6,695 nucleotides of DNA. It comes from Trueperaceae bacterium (lineage in GTDB: Bacteria > Deinococcota > Deinococci > Deinococcales > Trueperaceae). Made by a program: the position numbers and the translations under genes. Positions 1-5,627 of the stretch are shown here, piece by piece. Position 1 is the first letter of the stretch; every line of letters begins with the position of its first letter. The stretch is from NCBI GenBank assembly GCA_024636105.1, contig JAGXHO010000048.1, positions 1 to 6,695 of the forward strand, given 5' to 3'. The notes below the pieces were generated by a model. It saw only the letters and a program-made list of their open reading frames with translations. It was not told the DNA's origin and made no database searches.

Positions 1-35
1 GGTCGACGGCTTCGGCGCAGGGGGAACTCCTGTGG

Positions 36-73
36 GGGGCGAGGTGGGTGGGGCGAGGTGGGTGGGGCGAGGT
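36..73. repeat. G-rich 14-bp tandem repeat, 2.7 copies
   Basis: The unit GGGGCGAGGTGGGT occurs at 36-49 and 50-63 and again as its first 10 bases at 64-73, with no mismatches. The unit length is not a multiple of three, so this is unlikely to be protein coding. G-runs of three or more at 34-39, 46-48, 50-53, 60-62 and 64-67 are separated by loops of 6, 1, 6 and 1 bases, which fits the usual intramolecular G-quadruplex pattern on the + strand. The rest of 1-185 shows no convincing gene. The sequence left of the repeat could be the tail of a gene reading in from outside, but the frame cannot be decided. Confidence 0.8.
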
Positions 74-81
74 CGCGTGAC

Positions 82-103
82 TGAGAATCACATCTCATTC
101 TCA
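82..103. promoter_or_regulatory. Inverted repeat, possible Fur-family operator
   Basis: TGAGAAT at 82-88 is exactly mirrored by ATTCTCA at 97-103, with 8 bases between. A shorter nested version, GAGAA-TCAC-ATCTC (83-96), differs by one base from the GAGAA-N4-TTCTC core of the perfect palindrome at 580-599 in front of the Fur-family gene. Composition and half-site resemble Fur-family boxes, although the 7-8-7 spacing is not the classical 7-1-7. It lies about 70 bp upstream of the HIT -10 box, so it may serve that gene or a leftward gene outside the window. A TAGGCT hexamer on the minus strand (120-115) would be a possible leftward -10. Confidence 0.45.
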
Positions 104-174
104 AGACGGGGGCAAGCCTACACCACCTGGTCGTTCACCCGTCAACCCCGGAGCGCGCGCCCGCTCGGGAGCGC

Positions 175-180
175 TATGCT
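175..180 (+). promoter_or_regulatory. Leaderless -10 box of the HIT gene
   Basis: TATGCT fits the TAnnnT -10 consensus and ends 5 bases before the ATG at 186, so transcription would begin at or next to the start codon. No recognisable TTGACA-like box is found 16-18 bp upstream. A GGGAG at 167-171 is too far from the ATG to be a good ribosome site, which supports a leaderless message. Confidence 0.6.
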
Positions 181-185
181 CGGTC

Positions 186-542
186 ATGTCCAGCGACACC
201 GTGTTCCTCAAGATCGTCAAGGGCGAGATCCCCGCCGACGTCGTCTACCGCGACGCACTCGTGACCGCCTTCCGCGACATCCACCCGCAGGCGCCCGTGC
301 ACGTGCTCATCGTGCCGAACCACGTGATCCCGACCGCCGCCGACGTCACCGAAGCGGACGAGGCGGCGCTCGGCCGGCTGTTCCTCGCGGCCCGCACCAT
401 CGCTGAGCAGGAGGGCATCGCCGAAGACGGGTACCGCCTGATCATGAACTGCCGATCCCACGGTGGCCAGGAGGTCGACCACCTGCACCTGCACCTGCTG
501 GGCGGCGAGCCGCTCGGCCCGATGCGCACGAGCGGCGCCTGA
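186..542 (+). CDS. HIT-family nucleotide phosphoramidase/hydrolase (HinT-like)
   Basis: This 118-residue protein has the normal size and layout of the HinT branch of the histidine triad family. These are small cytosolic enzymes that hydrolyse AMP-linked phosphoramidates and similar nucleotide conjugates. The N-terminus [15 protein letters not shown] (7-21), the central HVLIVPNHV (39-47) and the signature HLHLHLL (99-105) are all visible. By analogy with human HINT1 the middle histidine, H101, is the nucleophile and H99/H103 complete the triad. The GGQ upstream of the triad is also present. The start is the ATG directly behind a TATGCT -10 box. The gene stands alone: 100 bp containing a perfect palindrome separate it from the next operon. 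The cellular substrate cannot be told from sequence. The family call is firm; the exact subfamily is less so. Confidence 0.95.
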   Translation: MSSDTVFLKIVKGEIPADVVYRDALVTAFRDIHPQAPVHVLIVPNHVIPTAADVTEADEAALGRLFLAARTIAEQEGIAEDGYRLIMNCRSHGGQEVDHLHLHLLGGEPLGPMRTSGA

Positions 543-579
543 GGTCGAGTCCCGCGCGGATCCCGACGGCGCCGAAGCG

Positions 580-599
580 GTCGAGAACGCGTTCTCGAC
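580..599. promoter_or_regulatory. Perfect 20-bp palindrome upstream of the Fur-family gene
   Basis: Bases 580-599 read the same on both strands without mismatch (half-site GTCGAGAACG). The core GAGAA-CGCG-TTCTC (583-596) recurs with one mismatch at 83-96. The palindrome ends 28 bp before the -10 box of the Fur-family operon, a plausible place for an autoregulatory operator. As RNA it could fold into an 8-bp stem with a CGCG loop 37 nt after the HIT stop codon, but no U-tract follows, so a terminator role is second choice. That the Fur-family protein binds here is inference. Confidence 0.55.
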
Positions 600-627
600 G
601 TCAGGGTGGGCGAGCGGACCCGGGTGG

Positions 628-633
628 TACGCT
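628..633 (+). promoter_or_regulatory. -10 box of the Fur/YibE-F operon
   Basis: TACGCT (TAnnnT type) ends 9 bases before the ATG at 643, giving a leader of only about 2-4 nt or none. The same hexamer occurs at 6529-6534 in front of the aldo/keto reductase gene. No clear -35 box is seen, so an activator or extended contacts may be needed. Confidence 0.5.
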
Positions 634-642
634 CGCGGAACG

Positions 643-1026
643 ATGCGTCAGACCGTCCAACGCCGCGCCATCCTCCAAGCGCTCGACGAAGCCGCCGGAC
701 CGCTCACGCCGAGCGAGGTCCTGGAGCGCGCCGCGCACCACCACAACGCGCTGGGGCTCGCGACCGTATACCGCAACCTCAACGCCCTCGAAGCCCACGG
801 CGAGGTCGTCGCCGTGCACCTGCCGAACGAGTCCACCCGCTTTGAACTCGCCGGCCGTGGGCACCACCACCACTTCCGCTGCGAGGCGTGCGGGCGCGTG
901 TTCGAGCTGCACACGACGTGCCCCGTCGCGGTACTCCAGGGCGTGACCCTCCCGGGCGGCTTCGAGGTACGCGACCACGCCCTCACCCTGTACGGACTGT
1001 GCCCCGACTGCCGGCAGGCGGCGTGA
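643..1026 (+). CDS. Fur-family metal-dependent transcriptional regulator
   Basis: This 127-residue protein is a complete Fur-superfamily repressor. The winged-helix DNA-binding half contains the diagnostic recognition helix GLATVYRNLNALEAHG (38-53). The dimerisation half carries two CxxC pairs, C80/C83 and C120/C123, which form the structural zinc site. The regulatory metal region reads RFEL-(4)-HHHHF (67-78). By alignment from memory E68, H75 and H77 match E81, H88 and H90 of E. coli Fur, and E68 argues against PerR, which has Asp there. Oddity: the position matching E. coli H33, normally a regulatory ligand, appears to be P20 in GPLTPSEVL, so the sensor site may be altered. The metal (Fe, Zn, Mn) cannot be assigned. 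ATG 643 is chosen because it follows the -10 box; upstream in-frame codons overlap the HIT gene. It is the first gene of a four-gene operon and overlaps the next gene by 4 nt. Confidence 0.92.
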   Translation: MRQTVQRRAILQALDEAAGPLTPSEVLERAAHHHNALGLATVYRNLNALEAHGEVVAVHLPNESTRFELAGRGHHHHFRCEACGRVFELHTTCPVAVLQGVTLPGGFEVRDHALTLYGLCPDCRQAA

Positions 1027-2141
1027 CCCCGTCGCAACTGAGGCGCCTCGGTCGCGCCGCGCTGGCGCTGCTCCTGATCGCGCTCCTCGGTGCGGCGCTC
1101 GCGCAGCCCGGCGACGCCGAGTACGGGTACGTCGAGGGGCGCATCGTCGACCTGGTCGACCGCGAGACCCTGCCCGACGGCGCCCTCGTCCAGTTGCCCG
1201 ACGGGCGCGTGGTCGCGGCCGACCTCCCCTACCCCGACCCCGACGGCACCTTCGAGGTCCCGGCGTACCGCGCCGGCGAACGCGTCGAGCTCTACTTCGC
1301 CCCGGGGCCCGAAGGGACACGGCAGTTCGTGGTGAGCGACTGGGTCCGGCGCCCCGCGCTGGGCTGGCTGCTCGTGCTGTTCGCCGTCGCATCGTTCCTG
1401 GTCGCCGGCTTCAAGGGGCTGCGGGCCGTCGCCGCGACCGGCGTCAGCCTCGCGATCGTCATCTACTTCATCGTGCCGCGCATCCTCGGCGGCAACGACC
1501 CGGTGCTCGTCTCGCTCTTGGGCGTGGGCGGCATCCTGTTGCTGGCCATCTACTTCGTGCACGGAGTCAGCTGGAGCACGACCGCGGCGCTCGCCGGCAC
1601 CTTCGCGGCGGTCGCCGTGACGATGGTGCTCGGCATCGGCTTCAGCGACGGCGCGCGCCTGACGGGCCTCGGAACCGAGGACGCGATGTTCCTGCTCGCC
1701 GCAGCCCCGCAGGTGGCGTTGCGCGGCCTGCTGCTCGCGGGCCTCTTGATCGGCGCGCTCGGCGCCCTGACCGACATCACGATCGTCCAGGCGAGCGTCG
1801 TGCGCGAGCTGGCGCACACCGACCCGGCGCTCGGGCTGCGCGAGCTCTACCGGCGCGGCATGAACGTCGGCCGCGACCATGTGGGATCGCTCGTGAACAC
1901 GCTCGTCCTCGCCTACACGGGCTCCGGTCTGTCGCTGCTCATCCTCCTGAACGTGAACGACGTTTCGCTCGCCCGCGCGCTCAACCTGGAGCTGGTCGCC
2001 AGCGAGGTCGTGCACACGCTGGTCGGCTCGGTCGGCCTCATCCTCGCCGTCCCCATCACCACGGGCCTGGCCGCCTGGTGGTTCCGCGGCGATCGCCTAC
2101 CGCTCAAGCCGGGCGAGCTCCAGCACGCCCACCACCACTGA
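1023..2141 (+). CDS. YibE/F family multi-pass membrane protein
   Basis: This 372-residue inner-membrane protein belongs to the YibE/F family, whose function is poorly known. Residues 7-27 form a signal peptide or first helix ending in ALA-Q. About 80 extracytoplasmic residues of beta-like, acidic sequence follow (31-109), then about seven or eight membrane helices from 112 on. The family hallmarks are seen: GALTDITIVQASVVREL (247-263) with D251, and GMNVGRDHVGSLVNTLVLAYTG (279-300) with R284 and D285. The C-terminus ends in HAHHH (368-372), a potential metal-binding tail. The GTG at 1023 is chosen as start because it overlaps the regulator's TGA (GTGA), which predicts translational coupling; frames further upstream run inside the regulator gene. 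Membership in the regulator's operon is clear. A transport or metal-linked role is inference. Confidence 0.9.
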   Translation: MTPSQLRRLGRAALALLLIALLGAALAQPGDAEYGYVEGRIVDLVDRETLPDGALVQLPDGRVVAADLPYPDPDGTFEVPAYRAGERVELYFAPGPEGTRQFVVSDWVRRPALGWLLVLFAVASFLVAGFKGLRAVAATGVSLAIVIYFIVPRILGGNDPVLVSLLGVGGILLLAIYFVHGVSWSTTAALAGTFAAVAVTMVLGIGFSDGARLTGLGTEDAMFLLAAAPQVALRGLLLAGLLIGALGALTDITIVQASVVRELAHTDPALGLRELYRRGMNVGRDHVGSLVNTLVLAYTGSGLSLLILLNVNDVSLARALNLELVASEVVHTLVGSVGLILAVPITTGLAAWWFRGDRLPLKPGELQHAHHH

Positions 2142-2151
2142 GGTTCCCACC

Positions 2152-2739
2152 ATGGGCCCGCTCGATGCCGTCTTCGCCGCCTGGAGCCTCGACCCCGAGG
2201 CGTTCCGGAACGCCGCGACCGGCGCGCGCTTCGGCGTGGCGGTGGTGCTGGCCGCCGGCCTCGCCATCGCCGTCGGCCAGAGCCTCGCGCTGTTCGCCGT
2301 CGGGGTCCGGCCTCGCCGCTTCGCCGCGAGCTTGCTGGTGCAGGCGGCGCTGTTCGCCATCGGCTTCCTCACCTGGGCGACGAGCGCGTGGCTCGTCGCG
2401 ACCCTCGCGTTCGAGGCGACGGGGACCTGGAGCGCGACGATCGCCGCCACCGGCCTCGCGCACGCACCGCAGCTGTTCGGCGCGTTCGTGCTCGTTCCGT
2501 ACTTCGGCACCGCGATCGGCGGGCTGCTCTCGGTGTGGACCCTGCTCGCGGTGTGGGTCGCGACCGCGGCGGTGTTCGAGCTGAGCGCCGCGCAGGCGCT
2601 CGCCGCCAGCGCCGGCGGCTGGCTGCTGGTGCACGTGTTCCAGCGCACCGCCGGGCGACCGCTCGCCCGGCTCAGCCGCCACGTGCGCCGAACCGTGGCG
2701 GGCACGGAGCTGCGGCCACCGCGCCGGAGCGGACGCTGA
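2152..2739 (+). CDS. Yip1-like multi-pass membrane protein
   Basis: This 195-residue protein is almost entirely membrane-embedded, with about five hydrophobic stretches: near 26-50, 57-87, 95-115, 118-140 and 147-163. A basic C-terminus (165-195, many R) probably lies in the cytoplasm. The pattern of helix 4 and the following loop (PYFGTAIGGLLSVWTLLAV, then a small helix with AAQAL) resembles bacterial Yip1-domain proteins, whose molecular role is unknown. No catalytic motif is visible. The ATG is supported by a TGAGG ribosome site at 2139-2143 that overlaps the upstream stop codon, 8 bases before the start. Its stop overlaps the next ATG (TGATG). It is co-transcribed with the regulator, the YibE/F protein and the hydrolase. 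The membrane-protein call is certain; the Yip1 assignment is tentative. Confidence 0.75.
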   Translation: MGPLDAVFAAWSLDPEAFRNAATGARFGVAVVLAAGLAIAVGQSLALFAVGVRPRRFAASLLVQAALFAIGFLTWATSAWLVATLAFEATGTWSATIAATGLAHAPQLFGAFVLVPYFGTAIGGLLSVWTLLAVWVATAAVFELSAAQALAASAGGWLLVHVFQRTAGRPLARLSRHVRRTVAGTELRPPRRSGR

Positions 2740-3755
2740 TGCCCGACCTCGGCACGCTCGGGTGGGTCGCCCTGTTCGCGCTGCTCGTCGCGGGCGCGCT
2801 CGCCCCGCTCGAGACGCTCGGCTGGTGGGCGGGCTGGTTCGGCGACCCGCTCGCGCCCCAGGAGACCCACCCCCACGCCGAGCACCCACAGGACCCCGAG
2901 GACGACGCCGAGGACGGCCCGACGCCCGCGGCTGCCGTGTCCGCCGTCGATCCGTGGGTGGTGTTCCTGAGCGGCATCCACGCGGTGGGCCCGGTGGTCT
3001 ACGGCCGCGGCGAGGCTCGCCTGGTCGCCGGTTTGCGCGGTGCGATCCCCGAGGGCCGGGTGGTCCAGGTGTTCCCGTACTCGGTGACCAACCGCGCTCT
3101 GACGGGGCAACGCGCGTTCGCGGTCGTGTGGCGCTGGGCGCTGCGCGGCAAGCTCGGGAAGCGGCGCTTGGGGGCGGCGGCAGGCTTCCTGATCAACGTG
3201 CGCAACTTCTGGCAGGTGTTGGTCTCGGCCGACCGCCGCTACGGCCCCATGTACAACCGCGGCACCGCCGCCCTCGTCGTGCGCGCGCTCCGGCGGCGCG
3301 GCTACGTGGGCGGCGGCCGGGTCGTGTTGATCGGCTTCTCCGGCGGTGGCCAGATCGCGCTCGGGGCGGCCCCCTATCTGAAGGAGGCGGCGCGCGCCGA
3401 GGTGGTGGTCGCCTCGCTGGGCGGGGTGATGGCGGCCGACCCCGGCGTCCTCGAAGCGGACCGGGTCATCCACCTCCACGGGCGCCGCGACCGCGTCCAG
3501 CGCTGGGGCGCCTGGCCGTTCCCCGGTCGGTGGCGGCTCCTCCCCTGGTCGCCCTGGAACGTCGCCCGCCGCCGAGGAACGCTGGCGTCGGTCGTGATCG
3601 GCCCGTCCGACCACACCGGCGCCAACGGCTACCTCGACGACCAGGTCTTCGCCGCCGACGGGCGCAGCTACCTGCAGGTGACGATCGACGTGCTCGCCGC
3701 CGTCGCCCGCGGCGTCGCCGCCGACCGCCTGCCCGTAGCCGGCGTCGGCCGCTGA
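2739..3755 (+). CDS. Membrane-anchored alpha/beta-hydrolase with His/acid-rich linker
   Basis: This 338-residue protein begins with one hydrophobic anchor (about 6-34). A charged linker follows (36-62), rich in Asp, Glu and His (H44, H46, H49), then an alpha/beta-hydrolase domain from about residue 72. The strand VVFLSGIHA (74-82) would carry the oxyanion loop. The nucleophile elbow is GFSGG with S201. The probable acid is D251 in HLHGRRDR, and the probable base is H292 in PSDHTGANGYL, in the right order and spacing for a Ser-Asp-His triad. Substrate is unknown; an esterase or lipase-like role at the membrane is possible. The ATG overlaps the previous TGA, with GGAG at 2726-2729 as ribosome site. 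This is the last gene of the operon; 40 bp separate its stop from the convergent mutase gene. Which side of the membrane the domain faces cannot be fixed. Confidence 0.8.
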   Translation: MPDLGTLGWVALFALLVAGALAPLETLGWWAGWFGDPLAPQETHPHAEHPQDPEDDAEDGPTPAAAVSAVDPWVVFLSGIHAVGPVVYGRGEARLVAGLRGAIPEGRVVQVFPYSVTNRALTGQRAFAVVWRWALRGKLGKRRLGAAAGFLINVRNFWQVLVSADRRYGPMYNRGTAALVVRALRRRGYVGGGRVVLIGFSGGGQIALGAAPYLKEAARAEVVVASLGGVMAADPGVLEADRVIHLHGRRDRVQRWGAWPFPGRWRLLPWSPWNVARRRGTLASVVIGPSDHTGANGYLDDQVFAADGRSYLQVTIDVLAAVARGVAADRLPVAGVGR

Positions 3756-3764
3756 CCCACGCGC

Positions 3765-3783
3765 CGGCCGGTCGCGGCCGACC
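3765..3783. terminator. Possible bidirectional hairpin between convergent genes
   Basis: The 40-bp gap between the hydrolase stop (3755) and the mutase stop (3796) holds CGGCCG-gtcg-CGGCCG (3765-3780). An overlapping alternative stem, GGTCG-cggc-CGACC (3770-3783), is also possible. Either could act as a GC-rich hairpin for both strands. No T-tract follows on either side, so this is only a weak terminator candidate. Confidence 0.3.
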
Positions 3784-3795
3784 CTCGGGAGCGCG

Positions 3796-5340
3796 CTACC
3801 CCAGGTGCTCGCCCCACGCGGCGCGCAGCGCGTCGCAAACCTCGCCAAGGGTGGCGCGGGCGCGGAACGCCTCGCGGATCGGCTCCATCAGGTCGGCCTC
3901 GCCACGCGCCGCGTCCGCCAACCGCGCGACGCCGTCCGAGGCGGCTGCGCCGTCGCGCGCCACGCGGAACGCTTGCAGCGCCGCGATCCGGTCGGGTTCG
4001 ACCCGCGGGTCGAGGACCTGGACGGGCACGTCGACCGGGGCGTCGTCGGCGAAGCGGTTGACGCCGACCACCACGCGCGCGCCCGACTCGACGTCCTTCT
4101 GGAAGGCGTAGGCCGCTTCTTCGATCGCCTCCTGCAGGTAGCCGCCCTCGATCGCGGCGACGGCGCCGCCGCGGGCTTCGACTTGGTCGAACCAACGGCG
4201 CGCCTCTTCCTCCAGACGGTCGGTGAGCGCCTCGACGTGCACGCTGCCGGCGAGCGGGTCGACCGCGTCCGGAACCCCGGTCTCGAACGCGAGCACCTGC
4301 TGCGTGCGCAGCGCGAGCGTGGCGCTGGCCTCGGTGGGGAGCCCGAGCGCCTCGTCGAAGCCGTTGGTGTGCAGGCTCTGGGTCCCGCCGAGCACCGCCG
4401 CGAGCGCCTGGTACGCGGTGCGCACGACGTTCACGAGCGGCTGTTGGGCGGTGAGCGTGCTGCCGCCGGTCTGGGTGTGGAAGCGCAGCATCTGCGATCG
4501 CGGCTCGCGCGCGCCGAGCAGGTCGCGCGCCAGGTGCGCCCACAGCCGCCGCGCCGCGCGGAACTTGGCGACCTCGTCGAACAGCTCGCCGTGGCAGGCG
4601 AAGAAGAACGAGAGCCGCGGCGCCACCGCGTCGACGTCGAGTCCGGCCGCCTGCGCCGCGCGCAGGTACGCGACCGCGTCGGCGAGGGTGAAGGCGATCT
4701 CCTGCGCCGCCGTGCTGCCGGCCTCGCGCATGTGGTACCCGCTGACGCTGATCGTGTTCCAGCGCGGCACGTGTTCGACGCACCAGCGCATCAGGTCGAC
4801 GGTGAGCCGCATCGACGGAGCCGGCGGGAAGATGTAGGTGCCGCGGGCCACGTACTCCTTGAGGACGTCGTTCTGGACGGTGCCGCCCAACGCCGCGAGC
4901 GGCGAGCCCTGGCGCTCGGCCTCGAGCGTGTACAGCGCGAGCAGCATCGCCGCGGGCGCGTTGATCGTCATCGAGGTCGTGACGTCGGCGAGCGGGATGC
5001 CGGTGAAGAGCGTCGCCAGGTCGTCGATCGTGGCGATCGAAACCCCGACCCGCCCCACCTCGCCGCGGGCGCGCGGGTCGTCGGGATCGAGGCCCAGCTG
5101 GGTCGGCAGGTCGAAGGCCACGGACAGCCCGGTGACGCCCTGGGCGAGCAGGTGCCGGTAGCGGGCGTTGCTCGCCTCGGCGGTCGCGAAGCCCGCGTAC
5201 TGGCGCATGGTCCACAGCCGTCCGTCGGCGTACATGCGCTCGTGGACGCCTCTGGCGTAGGGGAAGGCGCCCGGGGCGCCGAGGCGGGCCGCCAGCTCGA
5301 GGGGGAGGTCGACCGTACGGTCGGCGTCGTCGGTGGGCAT
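3796..5340 (-). CDS. Methylmalonyl-CoA mutase, catalytic (large) subunit without B12-binding domain
   Basis: This 514-residue protein is the TIM-barrel catalytic part of a coenzyme B12-dependent acyl-CoA mutase, which interconverts (R)-methylmalonyl-CoA and succinyl-CoA. Aligned from memory with the Propionibacterium enzyme, key residues are kept: R41 and Y48 in RLWTMRQYAGF (R82, Y89), R166 in ARGTYIFPP (R207), Y202/H203 in SGYHM (Y243, H244), and R286, H288 and Q290 in LRFHTQTGG (R326, H328, Q330). Keeping both Tyr89 and Arg207 points to methylmalonyl-CoA rather than isobutyryl- or 2-hydroxyisobutyryl-CoA. The protein stops after the barrel and a short tail, so it must pair with a separate cobalamin-binding subunit, which is not in this window. 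ATG 5340 is chosen because a TAGGAT -10 box lies 5 bases upstream; the longer reading frame (to 5412) would start upstream of that promoter. Methylmalonyl-CoA specificity is inferred. Confidence 0.93.
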   Translation of the reverse strand: MPTDDADRTVDLPLELAARLGAPGAFPYARGVHERMYADGRLWTMRQYAGFATAEASNARYRHLLAQGVTGLSVAFDLPTQLGLDPDDPRARGEVGRVGVSIATIDDLATLFTGIPLADVTTSMTINAPAAMLLALYTLEAERQGSPLAALGGTVQNDVLKEYVARGTYIFPPAPSMRLTVDLMRWCVEHVPRWNTISVSGYHMREAGSTAAQEIAFTLADAVAYLRAAQAAGLDVDAVAPRLSFFFACHGELFDEVAKFRAARRLWAHLARDLLGAREPRSQMLRFHTQTGGSTLTAQQPLVNVVRTAYQALAAVLGGTQSLHTNGFDEALGLPTEASATLALRTQQVLAFETGVPDAVDPLAGSVHVEALTDRLEEEARRWFDQVEARGGAVAAIEGGYLQEAIEEAAYAFQKDVESGARVVVGVNRFADDAPVDVPVQVLDPRVEPDRIAALQAFRVARDGAAASDGVARLADAARGEADLMEPIREAFRARATLGEVCDALRAAWGEHLG

Positions 5341-5345
5341 GCCGC

Positions 5346-5351
5346 ATCCTA
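5346..5351 (-). promoter_or_regulatory. Leaderless -10 box of the mutase gene
   Basis: Read on the minus strand, TAGGAT ends 5 bases before the mutase ATG, the same spacing as in front of the HIT gene. No good -35 box is present at the expected 5369-5374. The operator pair at 5385-5417 begins about 34 bp further upstream, so it could influence this promoter as well. Confidence 0.55.
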
Positions 5352-5384
5352 CCGAGCGACCCTCGCCGACCCGAGCAGGGTAGA

Positions 5385-5417
5385 CAAGGGTGCTTGACAT
5401 TTGGACAAGCACCCTTG
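5385..5417. promoter_or_regulatory. Double CAAG-N4-CTTG operator
   Basis: Two 12-bp sites, CAAGGGTGCTTG (5385-5396) and CAAGCACCCTTG (5406-5417), each contain a CAAG-N4-CTTG palindrome. They are also exact reverse complements of each other, so together they form a 12-bp inverted repeat around 9 bases. Centres lie 21 bp apart, two helical turns. Both share the flank GA before CAAG and A after CTTG. The first overlaps the -35 box and the second lies between -35 and -10. The likely ligand is the Xre-type protein encoded at 5628-5825. Confidence 0.75.
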
Positions 5418-5422
5418 ATGCT
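5394..5422 (+). promoter_or_regulatory. Promoter of the small membrane protein/HTH operon
   Basis: A perfect TTGACA (5394-5399) is followed after 17 bases by GATGCT (5417-5422). The latter matches the TATGCT/TACGCT boxes seen elsewhere in the window except at its first base. It ends 7 bases before the ATG at 5430, so the transcript would be leaderless or nearly so. This is the only promoter in the window with a consensus -35 box, and it is interleaved with the double operator. Confidence 0.65.
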
Positions 5423-5429
5423 TCTCCGC

Positions 5430-5624
5430 ATGACCACCTCCCCCACCCCCCGCTCGGGCTGGCGCACCTTCATCGCCGGCATGTTCCTCTACGCGATCCT
5501 CATCGTCGTCGCCAGCCTGGTCGTGCGGTACCTGGACCCCGGCACCGCCGTGCGCGTGGCCCTCGCCCTCGCGCCGGCGGCCGCGATCTTCTGGGGCATG
5601 TACGCCCAGCGCCGCTACCGCTGA
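5430..5624 (+). CDS. Small two-helix membrane protein of unknown function
   Basis: This 64-residue protein has two hydrophobic helices, about 13-33 and 39-58, joined by a short RYLDPG turn and ended by a basic tail (YAQRRYR). A hairpin with both ends in the cytoplasm is likely. No catalytic or binding motif is visible and the family is not recognised. The ATG at 5430 is preferred because it follows the promoter directly; the frame is open further upstream, but that part lies in the operator. It is separated by 3 nt from an Xre-type regulator gene. Small membrane proteins next to this kind of regulator are a recurring bacterial arrangement, and the protein may be the regulator's main target or a partner; that is inference. 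It could also be a toxin-like peptide controlled by the repressor. Confidence 0.75.
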   Translation: MTTSPTPRSGWRTFIAGMFLYAILIVVASLVVRYLDPGTAVRVALALAPAAAIFWGMYAQRRYR

Positions 5625-5627
5625 GCC

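Noticed and set aside
36..73. CRISPR-like repeat array
   Set aside because: The 14-bp units are directly adjacent without spacers and no cas gene is present.
1..80. C-terminal end of a gene entering from the left
   Set aside because: More than one frame is open to a stop near 80-84, and the 14-bp repeat period does not fit coding; no frame could be supported.
580..599. Intrinsic terminator for the HIT gene
   Set aside because: The palindrome has no following T-run, and its core is repeated upstream of the HIT gene, which favours a protein-binding site; a terminator role is not fully excluded.
888..1022. N-terminal extension of the YibE/F protein into the regulator gene
   Set aside because: The extra residues are an out-of-frame reading of the Fur-family gene; the GTG at 1023 gives a proper signal peptide and a GTGA overlap.
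2097..3848. 583-codon open frame on the minus strand across the membrane protein and hydrolase genes
   Set aside because: It has low-complexity Arg/Ala composition and no recognisable domain, while the + strand frames show membrane helices, an alpha/beta-hydrolase triad and coupled stop/start overlaps.
3796..5340. Isobutyryl-CoA or 2-hydroxyisobutyryl-CoA mutase
   Set aside because: Those enzymes replace the residues equivalent to Tyr89 and/or Arg207; here Y48 and R166 are kept.
3805..5397. 530-codon open frame on the + strand opposite the mutase gene
   Set aside because: It is an Arg/Gly/Val-rich shadow of a clearly conserved enzyme on the other strand; such long antisense frames are normal at this GC content.
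5341..5412. Longer N-terminus for the mutase, starting at 5412
   Set aside because: It would begin upstream of the TAGGAT -10 box and run through the operator of the divergent operon; the 24 extra residues resemble no mutase N-terminus.
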